From Candidatus Uhrbacteria bacterium RIFOXYB12_FULL_58_10 (GTDB lineage: Bacteria > Patescibacteriota > Patescibacteriia > UBA9934 > GWF2-40-263), in contig CALRHL010000011.1 in the NCBI GenBank assembly GCA_943359455.1, forward strand, positions 1-38,445: 38,445 nt of DNA. The letters are read 5' to 3'. Shown here piece by piece: positions 1-7,630 of this stretch; the stretch's first letter is position 1, and each line of letters starts with the position of its first letter. A program made the translations under genes and the position numbers. A model generated the notes under the pieces. That model made no database searches and had not been told where the DNA came from. It saw only the letters and a program-made list of their open reading frames with translations.

Positions 1-708
1 ATGAATATCAAACGGCACGCCAAGATATTTTTTCGACATCGCCGAACATTCAATATGCCAACCCGGAAATCCGACACCCCAAGGCGACGGCCAGATCATT
101 TCTCGTGTCACCCCGTCCGCCGCGAACTTCCAAAGCGCAAAGTCCGTCCCATTACGCTTTTCTCCAACATCCACTCGCGCCCCAGCCATCTTGTCCTCCA
201 GTTTCTGGCCAGACAACTGCCCATACTCAGACAACTTTGACGTATCAAAATAAATCCCATCCGACGTTTGATACGTAAACCCATTGCGTTTCAAATCCTC
301 CACCATAGCAATCTGTTCGGTAATATGATCCGTCGCCCGTGGATACTTCTTTGCTGGCAAAATATTCAAACGTGTCAAATCAGCAAAAAACGCCTGTGCA
401 TAAAACTCCGCAATCTCATACGCCGATTTTCCTTCACGGCGCATAGCAAGAAGCATCTTGTCTTCCCCATCGTCAGAATCAGCAACCAAGTGTCCAACGT
501 CTGTCACGTTCATGATTAAACTCACATTAAATCCATTGTATTTCAACACGCGATTCAAAACATCCGAAAATAAAAACGCTCGCATATTTCCAATATGCGC
601 AAACCAGTAGACTGTTGGACCACAAGAGTAGACGGAAGCCTTACCGGTCTGGATCGGAACAAAAAGCTCAACTTTTCTCGAGAGGGTGTTATGCAATCGT
701 AGTTCCAT
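1..708 (-). CDS. cysS: Cysteinyl-tRNA synthetase, N-terminal part (truncated by window edge)
   Basis: Minus-strand translation from ATG at 708 stays open to position 1: MELRLHNTLSRKVELFVPIQTGKASVYSCGPTVYWFAHIGNMRAFLFSDVLNR...GWHIECSAMS; class I CysRS motifs. Not in the ORF track because it runs off the edge. Confidence 0.93.
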   Translation of the reverse strand, partial: MELRLHNTLSRKVELFVPIQTGKASVYSCGPTVYWFAHIGNMRAFLFSDVLNRVLKYNGFNVSLIMNVTDVGHLVADSDDGEDKMLLAMRREGKSAYEIAEFYAQAFFADLTRLNILPAKKYPRATDHITEQIAMVEDLKRNGFTYQTSDGIYFDTSKLSEYGQLSGQKLEDKMAGARVDVGEKRNGTDFALWKFAADGVTREMIWPSPWGVGFPGWHIECSAMSKKYLGVPFDIH

Positions 709-742
709 AGTCAACAGAGTATATCAGACCAAAATATTCAGT

Positions 743-2659
743 CTATCTTTCCACTTCCTCCAACCCTCGCGCCTGTTCTAGATACACATTCGCTAGTGCA
801 AGATGACCATGAATCCACTCTCTGACAGAATTTTTTGCGTTTTGATCCCGCACTAACGCCAAATCAATGTCAGACTGGCAATCGAGACGATTTTTTGCTT
901 TGGCGATTGCAACGTTAAATAGATCCCTCGTCATTGCCTCTGGAGTTTTATTTCGTCCGTCTGTATTAAGACCAGTAACACTGGTAGCCATCACAAGGGC
1001 ATTGGTTGGATCCATCACTCCATGATCAATACAGTACTGAGCGATCTCTAACAGCAGATCGGAACGACGGATTTTTAATGCATATTCGATTGCCATTCGA
1101 CAAGGAATGTGCGGTGGAGTGTTAGGATTATTTAGCTTACGCAACAGATCCGCGATCTGAATGAACATTCCAATCACTTCATTACCACCACCTCTTCGTT
1201 TAGCACACTCCTCTACATACGTATATAAAAAATCGATGGGGATTGATGGATCCCCTGTTTTTTTATTTTTTATCAGAGCAAACTCTTCGCAAACGCAAAA
1301 CCAATCTGCTATTTCCAGAGAGGTGTAAGTGAATGCTTGATTCTTAACGTCTATTTTCTGCACAGATTGATCGACCTCATTCTGATTACCTAACAAGGTA
1401 TACACTCCTGCCAATTTACACTCAATAAACCAAACCGGAATATGATCTATCTGTTGATAAAATTGGAGTGATTCTCCCAGATACGATTTTGGATTATCCC
1501 CTTTTTTCGCGGCACATAATGCGAGTTCCAAATATGACTCCGTTTTCATGAGGAAGCTCGTCGCGCGAGCATCAATCAGTCTTATCGCCTCACTCTCTTC
1601 GCCTTGTTCTGCCAACAAACGGACTAACTTGGGAATTTGCATGTCAAAACCAAGTTCCATTATTTCACGTGCATCTTGAATCCGACCATGACGGATCAAT
1701 TCACCAGGAAGTTTTTCGTGCGTCAGTGTCCTCCATTTTTTTGCAGTCAAATTTGATGATGCACGAATCACATCCATGACTTCCGTCAAATACGCGTTTC
1801 CATCTTTTTTTTTCACACGCAATATTTCTGCGATGTCGATATATAAATCCACCCATCCCCTTTTTGTGGCAAGCTGTGTTCGTCTGTCTGTTAATTTCAA
1901 AACATCGTCTACTTGATCAAATTTCCCAGCCTCAATCAATCCAAAAATCAGTTTTCGGGCGACGTGATCATTTTTTGGATCAATCAAAAAAGCTTGCTTA
2001 GCTATTTCGAACTGACCGTGCTCAACGGCCAACGTGGCGATCGTGATGTACAACCTCTTGTACTCATGATGTAGGGCGGAATGATCAAACACTTCTCCAA
2101 GCGTTCGCGGATCAAGAGCATTTGCTCGATCCATCGCGATTTGTAATTCGCCATTTCGTGCCAGGGCTTCAACAACCGCGTATTGCAATTCAGGAGTTTG
2201 ATTACGTTTCGAAACATCATCAAACAGTGGGCGGTCAACTTCGTACATCACGGACAACACATCTCTGCGACTCTCCGGCGCCCACGATTCAACCATTTCA
2301 AAAACGACTTGGGGATTGAACATCTTCTTCACTGCCTCATACTGCTCCTGTGCCTTCTCCTTCAACCCTCTCGCCTCCCGCTTCGCCTCAAGCGGCAAAC
2401 GGTTTTCAAAACACACTTTCAACGCTTCACTTAAAGCCCCAAACCGTCTTACATCTTCGATACGCATGACGTCTGTCTCCATGAGCGGGATAAGCTCTTT
2501 TGGATGAGAGACTCCATACGTGCGAACCAAATCTGCCACTTGTTCAGTGAGATTATCAACATACGATCGTACAACAGGTTTCAAATCGTCGTAGCGCATG
2601 TGCGATTGAGCATCTGGAACATTCAATGCTTGCTCGATATGTCTGCTTCCTTCTGGCAT
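743..2659 (-). CDS. Hypothetical 638-aa alpha-helical repeat (TPR/HEAT-like) protein
   Basis: Long ORF, helical-repeat-like composition; no family recognised with confidence. Confidence 0.8.
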   Translation of the reverse strand: MPEGSRHIEQALNVPDAQSHMRYDDLKPVVRSYVDNLTEQVADLVRTYGVSHPKELIPLMETDVMRIEDVRRFGALSEALKVCFENRLPLEAKREARGLKEKAQEQYEAVKKMFNPQVVFEMVESWAPESRRDVLSVMYEVDRPLFDDVSKRNQTPELQYAVVEALARNGELQIAMDRANALDPRTLGEVFDHSALHHEYKRLYITIATLAVEHGQFEIAKQAFLIDPKNDHVARKLIFGLIEAGKFDQVDDVLKLTDRRTQLATKRGWVDLYIDIAEILRVKKKDGNAYLTEVMDVIRASSNLTAKKWRTLTHEKLPGELIRHGRIQDAREIMELGFDMQIPKLVRLLAEQGEESEAIRLIDARATSFLMKTESYLELALCAAKKGDNPKSYLGESLQFYQQIDHIPVWFIECKLAGVYTLLGNQNEVDQSVQKIDVKNQAFTYTSLEIADWFCVCEEFALIKNKKTGDPSIPIDFLYTYVEECAKRRGGGNEVIGMFIQIADLLRKLNNPNTPPHIPCRMAIEYALKIRRSDLLLEIAQYCIDHGVMDPTNALVMATSVTGLNTDGRNKTPEAMTRDLFNVAIAKAKNRLDCQSDIDLALVRDQNAKNSVREWIHGHLALANVYLEQARGLEEVER

Positions 2660-2678
2660 ACCTCTAAAGTATAACAGA

Positions 2679-2709
2679 AAATCAGGCGATTGTGCGTCGC
2701 CTGATTTTT
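2679..2709 (-). terminator. Intrinsic terminator-like hairpin after the DUF5666-like gene
   Basis: AAAATCAGGCGA-ttgtgcg-TCGCCTGATTTT, 12-bp perfect stem in the intergenic gap; A/T-rich flanks, possibly bidirectional. Confidence 0.7.
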
Positions 2710-2724
2710 TATGTTTAGGGACTA

Positions 2725-3918
2725 TTATTCTGTCACAATCCAGATTGTCTCGACATCCGTAATCACGAGTGCGTCGTCATCTTCTCGAGCCATCCCACGA
2801 ACGCGGATTTGATCATCGGCTGAAAGATCATCTTCTGTCACCTCCTCACGATCTTTCATGAAGACTGTGTCATCGTCATAATCTACGGTGACGGATGTAT
2901 ACTTTGCATCTTCCTCATCAGATGGTGTCATCACGATTTGATTTTCTTCCGTATCTACGGAATCAACCTCACCTGTATGACGCGCAACACCTTTGATCCA
3001 GATATTGTTGTCTTTGATGAGACGCGCGCTGATCGTTCCGTCATCGTTCACGCGACCAACAATCATCAAGTTATCTCCTGCTTGAAATTCATCGACTTCT
3101 GACGACCCCATAAATCGACGTACGAAATTTGTGTTTTCGTCATACACAATCGTCAGTTCGTCACCTTCCTCACCTACCAGATTATTTACATCAGAGGAGC
3201 GAAGATGTGAGTTCTCGAGTAGTGTCACAGAAAGGGATCCGGAATCATCGTCATCTTCATTGATATCATTCAACTCCACGAGAAACCCTCGTGTGCGAGC
3301 TTTCAAATAAATTTCATCCCCACGTCGCAAGACGACGACAATGCGCGCGTCTTCGGTATCCTTTTCAAGTCGAACACGGACACGATCTCCGATAACGAAA
3401 TCGGACAACGACGCAGGATTCGTCGAACCAACAACCATATGTGTATCGTCCGTGATATTCACAACATGATCTTCCTCGTTCCATTGAACGGTCATGGTAT
3501 CTGCATCCTCATCAACTTCTTGAATCCACCCATTTAATCCACGCATGTTGTATGGATTGAGCGAAGAGTTTACGACGGTTTCAGCAGTCACAACTCCCGT
3601 GTTCTCATTGAGTTCGCCAACCACGTGAAGATAATCTCCTGTGATCCAGTCGGACATGACGGTTGTATTGCCATCGTTCGTTCCAAAAACCGTTTCTTCG
3701 TCGATGTCGACGGTATAATCCGTAAATTCACCGGAAGGATCTTGTCGTACGACAATCGTCGTTGGCACATCTGTCGAGCTCAGCTCAATGAGTTGTCCCC
3801 AAAAATCGATATCGGAAGTTTCCTCAGACTCTGCCTTTACAATGGACATTGGAGCAAGAGCTGTAACAAGAACAAGAGCGGAAATACTCGTTTGAAAAAA
3901 TCGTTTTGTGATGGACAT
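2725..3918 (-). CDS. Secreted protein with repeated DUF5666-like beta domains
   Basis: Signal peptide-like N-terminus; repeated units such as TDYTVDIDEETVF...WITGDYLHVVGELNENTGVVTAETV. Confidence 0.7.
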   Translation of the reverse strand: MSITKRFFQTSISALVLVTALAPMSIVKAESEETSDIDFWGQLIELSSTDVPTTIVVRQDPSGEFTDYTVDIDEETVFGTNDGNTTVMSDWITGDYLHVVGELNENTGVVTAETVVNSSLNPYNMRGLNGWIQEVDEDADTMTVQWNEEDHVVNITDDTHMVVGSTNPASLSDFVIGDRVRVRLEKDTEDARIVVVLRRGDEIYLKARTRGFLVELNDINEDDDDSGSLSVTLLENSHLRSSDVNNLVGEEGDELTIVYDENTNFVRRFMGSSEVDEFQAGDNLMIVGRVNDDGTISARLIKDNNIWIKGVARHTGEVDSVDTEENQIVMTPSDEEDAKYTSVTVDYDDDTVFMKDREEVTEDDLSADDQIRVRGMAREDDDALVITDVETIWIVTE

Positions 3919-3938
3919 AAGAATAGAAATTAAAGAAA

Positions 3939-4529
3939 TTAAGGATTTTGTTCGCGCAGTGGCTGCAGCCGCTTGCGCATCATTTCTGGAGTTGGTGGAC
4001 GACGTGATTCGTCTTCAGATAATTGTACACGAGTATGAACACGTTCGTAACGATCGTTTTCTGTAGAAAGTTTTTCGATGATTTTATGACGACGTGGCAT
4101 CACCTCTACTTCTGTATTGAGCTCCTCAACAGATTGATCGAGCTCGATCGCAGCGGATTCGAGTACGGTCGAAATTTTCTCGCTCTGTTCTACCAAACGC
4201 TCTGCTTCATTCATGCGACGATTGTACATTTTTGCGTGAAACTCTGCGCGTGCTTCGGAAGTTGGTGCCATGCGCTCTTCCATCTTTTCCATGTTCTGTT
4301 TCATAAAATAAAGCGGGTGGCCTTCGATGACATCTGGACTCTCATAGGCATACACACCGGTTCCCATTCCAAAAACAAGGACAAGACAAAGCGCTCCGAC
4401 TGTTGCAAATCGAAAAACTGGACGTGGTTGTGGAACGCCTACGATTTTTTTGAGCAAGGCGTCAGAAAATGCACGCGTCGGGCGCGCTTCCCTTGCCATT
4501 CGATTTAATTGCCACTTGAGCCAGAACAT
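3939..4529 (-). CDS. DUF5667-like membrane protein, putative anti-sigma partner
   Basis: N-terminal cytoplasmic segment, one TM (FATVGALCLVLVFGMGTGVYAY), then SPDVIEGHPLYFMKQNMEKMEERMAPTSEARAEFHAKMYNRRMNEAERL; start overlaps the upstream ECF sigma gene. Confidence 0.75.
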   Translation of the reverse strand: MFWLKWQLNRMAREARPTRAFSDALLKKIVGVPQPRPVFRFATVGALCLVLVFGMGTGVYAYESPDVIEGHPLYFMKQNMEKMEERMAPTSEARAEFHAKMYNRRMNEAERLVEQSEKISTVLESAAIELDQSVEELNTEVEVMPRRHKIIEKLSTENDRYERVHTRVQLSEDESRRPPTPEMMRKRLQPLREQNP

Positions 4530-5044
4530 ATTGTTTTGAGTTTTTTCATGGCGCGAAACGTTGCCACTTTAAGTGTGTCTGCAGATTTTCCTAAAAGTGG
4601 CGCCATGTCTTCATATCCGTACCCTTCCAGATACTTCATCGTTACAAGGCGTCGTTCATCTTTATCAAGTTGTGAAAGCGATTTATCAATAAGCATTTCT
4701 GATTCGCGTCGTTGCATCGTTTCATGACCATCTTCCCCAATCGCGGTTAATGTCACATCTTCGAGATCAACATCCTGCTTGCGATCGCGATAGAAGTTGG
4801 CGAGATGATTGTGGGCGATACGATAGATCCACGCAGACCGGGAGACTTCTGGGTCGTATTTCGCAAACGCATGAAACGCTTTCATGAAAATTTCACTCAC
4901 CAAATCCTCTGCAACATCCCGATTTCGCCCAACACGAAAAAACACGTATCGAAAGATACGATCCATGTTTTCCCTGTAAAAAAGTTCAAAATCAGGCTTC
5001 ACAGGGGTATTGTACACGATTTTTACCGTGTGGTAACAGGTCAA
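4505..5044 (-). CDS. ECF-type RNA polymerase sigma-70 family factor
   Basis: FYRENMDRIFRYVFFRVGRNRDVAEDLVSEIFMKAFHAFAKYD...AWIYRIAHNHLANFYRDRK; region 4 DERRLVTMKYLEGYGYEDMAPLLGKSADTLKVATFRAMKKLK. Confidence 0.92.
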   Translation of the reverse strand: MTCYHTVKIVYNTPVKPDFELFYRENMDRIFRYVFFRVGRNRDVAEDLVSEIFMKAFHAFAKYDPEVSRSAWIYRIAHNHLANFYRDRKQDVDLEDVTLTAIGEDGHETMQRRESEMLIDKSLSQLDKDERRLVTMKYLEGYGYEDMAPLLGKSADTLKVATFRAMKKLKTICSGSSGN

Positions 5045-5595
5045 GGATGAGCAGATTTTGCCCTCCCAACAAATGCCATGGAGAACACAGGTAGCAAAAC
5101 CCAGAAGGCCTTTGCTGCATCACCAACGAAGAGGGTTCGTGTGAGTGGAGATAGTACATCCGATGCTTCCGTCGGAAAAAATGAAAGAGTGACACTGATG
5201 AGTAAGCCGACGTGTAGAATCGAAAATAAAATAACTTGCCACATCGGACCTTGCTCGGAATTTACGCCAAGTGTGCGCATGAGGGCGGATTGTGAAAGTA
5301 AGAAAAAAAGGAAGATGAAAATTCCGAGAAAAACAGAGACACGGAGTGCGAATGCATCGTTAATGTTTACACTCGCGTCGAAGTTTGTAATGAACGGGAC
5401 GTATTTAACCACTGCAAGCGACATGTAGATCGAGACGAGAATGACGAGCAACCTGTCTCGTCCAAGCGACACTCCGTACATAAGTGACGCGACAATAAAA
5501 AAAAGAATAATGAACATGTCCCACGACGGCGTCAGCCAGTTAATCGTGGAAAGGTAGGAGCTTACCTGACTTGTGTCGAGGGCAAGACCGAGCAT
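5041..5595 (-). CDS. Hypothetical multi-pass membrane protein
   Basis: 184-aa ORF with several hydrophobic segments; ATGA overlap with the sigma gene. Confidence 0.7.
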   Translation of the reverse strand: MLGLALDTSQVSSYLSTINWLTPSWDMFIILFFIVASLMYGVSLGRDRLLVILVSIYMSLAVVKYVPFITNFDASVNINDAFALRVSVFLGIFIFLFFLLSQSALMRTLGVNSEQGPMWQVILFSILHVGLLISVTLSFFPTEASDVLSPLTRTLFVGDAAKAFWVLLPVFSMAFVGRAKSAHP

Positions 5596-5636
5596 GAGGA
5601 TCTGTTACTTGGGGGATTAAGCGTGAACAACCCTTT

Positions 5637-5990
5637 CTACCGTGCAAGAGCAACGGATGGAGCGGAAGCATTCACGTAGGTCGGGGTTTCAGCAGAAACG
5701 AGGCCGAGCATTTTAACAGATCGTGTGACGTTTTCGAGTGCACGTGCTTCGCGAGCCGTTACCTCAAGCTTTTGATTTTGTAGCGTGAGATCATGAATCG
5801 TGTCTTCGTATTCGCGAATGGTATAGCCATTTCCAACGGAACCGTTTACTTGAACGATGTAAACAATCGCGCAAAGCAAGACGAGAATCGTTGTAATAAC
5901 ATTCAGCGTAAATGTGTGCTGTGAAAAAAACGTAACAGCTGTGCGCGTTCCCTTTACACCAGAATACATTGTTTGTGAAAAATTGGACAT
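5637..5990 (-). CDS. FtsL-like small bitopic coiled-coil protein
   Basis: Directly downstream of rsmH; one TM (VITTILVLLCAIVYIVQV) followed by a coiled coil, the usual FtsL position and architecture. Confidence 0.65.
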   Translation of the reverse strand: MSNFSQTMYSGVKGTRTAVTFFSQHTFTLNVITTILVLLCAIVYIVQVNGSVGNGYTIREYEDTIHDLTLQNQKLEVTAREARALENVTRSVKMLGLVSAETPTYVNASAPSVALAR

Positions 5991-6008
5991 ATCCTCCTAC
6001 AGATATTT

Positions 6009-6956
6009 CTAGATTCGCTCTGCGACGCGCATTTTTGCGGATCGAGAACGTGGGTTTGAATGAATCTCTTTTTCGGATGGTGTGATGATACGTTTGTTGA
6101 TGGTATTGAGTGTTTTTCCTTGCTGTGCGGCGAAAAATTTCTTGATCATGCGATCTTCCAGAGAGTGAAACGAGATAATTGCAATACGGCCACCCGGACG
6201 AAGAAGATCAACCATGTCTGGCAGGGCACGGCTAAGTTCTCCTAATTCGTCATTGACCGCGATACGTAACGCTTGAAAGATACGGGTGGCCGGATGAATC
6301 TTTCCGCGACGATGAATCACCGACGCGACAAGCTCTGCCAATTGCAGGGTCGTCGTGATTCGTTTGTGTTTACGTTCCTGGTAGATTGCTTTTGCAAGAA
6401 TGTGTGAGGCGGGTTCCTCACCGTACACGCGAAAAATCTGTGCGAGATCATCTTGATTCCATCCGTTCACAATTCCTTCTGCGGTCAGCTCTTGCGTTTG
6501 ATCGTATCTCATGTCCAACGGTCCTTCATGCGAGAACGAAAATCCGCGTGACGCGTCTTCAATGTGACCCGAAGAGAATCCAAGATCAAGTAAAATGCCG
6601 TCAACGTGATTAAATCCTTGAACATATGCGTGTTGTTTTACCTGTGCATAACTATCCTGTACCAACACAAGGCTATTAGAAAACCTCTCCAGTCGCTTGC
6701 GTGCGATGGACAGGTTCACAGGGTCTCGATCGAAACCAAGAAGCCGGCACCCAGGAAGGCCGCGTAGAAGTATTGCTTCTGCGTGACCTCCCTGCCCCAC
6801 GGTGCCATCAATAAACAATCGTTCATCCGACGTTCGGATCTGTCTCATGGCCCCACCATGAGATACTTGGCCCGTTCGACGGGCTTGCTCCGGTTCATCT
6901 ACAAGGTGTAGTAACACCTCGGTGACCAGTATAGGAATGTGTGTCGGTTCAGCCAT
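6009..6956 (-). CDS. rsmH: 16S rRNA (cytosine1402-N4)-methyltransferase
   Basis: HIPILVTEVLLHL...FIDGTVGQGGHAEAIL...GILLDLGFSSGHIEDASRGFSF...RIFQALRIAVNDEL...IISFHSLEDRMIKKFF. Confidence 0.96.
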   Translation of the reverse strand: MAEPTHIPILVTEVLLHLVDEPEQARRTGQVSHGGAMRQIRTSDERLFIDGTVGQGGHAEAILLRGLPGCRLLGFDRDPVNLSIARKRLERFSNSLVLVQDSYAQVKQHAYVQGFNHVDGILLDLGFSSGHIEDASRGFSFSHEGPLDMRYDQTQELTAEGIVNGWNQDDLAQIFRVYGEEPASHILAKAIYQERKHKRITTTLQLAELVASVIHRRGKIHPATRIFQALRIAVNDELGELSRALPDMVDLLRPGGRIAIISFHSLEDRMIKKFFAAQQGKTLNTINKRIITPSEKEIHSNPRSRSAKMRVAERI

Positions 6957-6957
6957 A

Positions 6958-7389
6958 TCAGACTCCTAGTTCTCCCAGCTTTTCTGCGATATTTCCAACT
7001 TCCGCTTCTGTCGCCTTCTTATACGCCTCCCACTTTTCGGAATCCCACAGTTCGAGGCGGTTGTATAGTCCCGCGACCACAACCGCCTTTGTCATCCCGG
7101 CATACTGTCGGAGATATTCCGGCAGGATGATCCTTCCCTGTTTGTCTATGTCCACTTCCATTGCGCCCGCAAGCATGAGTCGGGCGAATGCACGTGAATT
7201 CGACTGTCCCAGGGGCAAGCTCGCTAATTTTAAAGCGAGTTTGTCCCACTCCTCCTTCGGGAACAGGAAAAGCGAAGTGTCGAGACCCCGCGTCACGACC
7301 GCCCCTTTCGCGAGGTCCAGACGAAACTTCACCGGGATCGCCAAGCGACCCTTGTCGTCGATGGTGTGGTTGTATTCGCCAATGAACAT
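6958..7389 (-). CDS. mraZ: Transcriptional regulator MraZ
   Basis: MFIGEYNHTIDDKGRLAIPVKFR..., two SpoVT/AbrB-like halves, adjacent to rsmH. Confidence 0.96.
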   Translation of the reverse strand: MFIGEYNHTIDDKGRLAIPVKFRLDLAKGAVVTRGLDTSLFLFPKEEWDKLALKLASLPLGQSNSRAFARLMLAGAMEVDIDKQGRIILPEYLRQYAGMTKAVVVAGLYNRLELWDSEKWEAYKKATEAEVGNIAEKLGELGV

Positions 7390-7470
7390 AGGCGGATCGT
7401 AAATGGCCCGAGGGGCTTACTTTTTTTGAAAAAAATAAGCGGTTCACCGGCTGGCCGTGCGCCAACCGAT

Positions 7471-7500
7471 TCCCCACTTTGTACCACTCGGTACCACTTA
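7471..7500 (-). promoter_or_regulatory. MraZ operator: three direct 10-bp-phased boxes
   Basis: Minus strand TAAGTGGTAC CGAGTGGTAC AAAGTGGGGA; core AGTGGK repeated every 10 bp upstream of mraZ. Confidence 0.8.
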
Positions 7501-7505
7501 TAGAC

Positions 7506-7534
7506 ATAATAGTCCTCTTCTCCACACACGTCAA
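7506..7534 (-). promoter_or_regulatory. Sigma70-type promoter for the mraZ operon
   Basis: Minus strand TTGACG (7534-7529), 17-nt spacer, TATTAT (7511-7506). Confidence 0.8.
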
Positions 7535-7572
7535 CACCAAACACCATCCAATTTTCTTAGCGAATTAAAGCC

Positions 7573-7604
7573 AAAAAAACAAAAATATCCACGAGCTGTG
7601 GATA
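7573..7604 (-). terminator. Intrinsic terminator after the MEMO/CapA gene
   Basis: Minus strand TATCCAC-AGCTC-GTGGATA followed by TTTTTGTTTTTTT. Confidence 0.8.
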
Positions 7605-7630
7605 ATTTTTTCTAAGATTCTAAACAGCCT

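Noticed and set aside
1-519. Plus-strand ORFs at 1-240 and 268-519
   Set aside because: They are antisense to the clearly recognisable cysS reading frame.
7019-7547. ORFs 7019-7540 (-) and 7329-7547 (-)
   Set aside because: Overlap mraZ in other frames and cover its promoter and operator.
7597-7605. Perfect DnaA-box-like TTATCCACA (minus strand)
   Set aside because: Single box within a terminator hairpin, no cluster, no AT-rich unwinding region or dnaA/dnaN nearby; likely coincidental.
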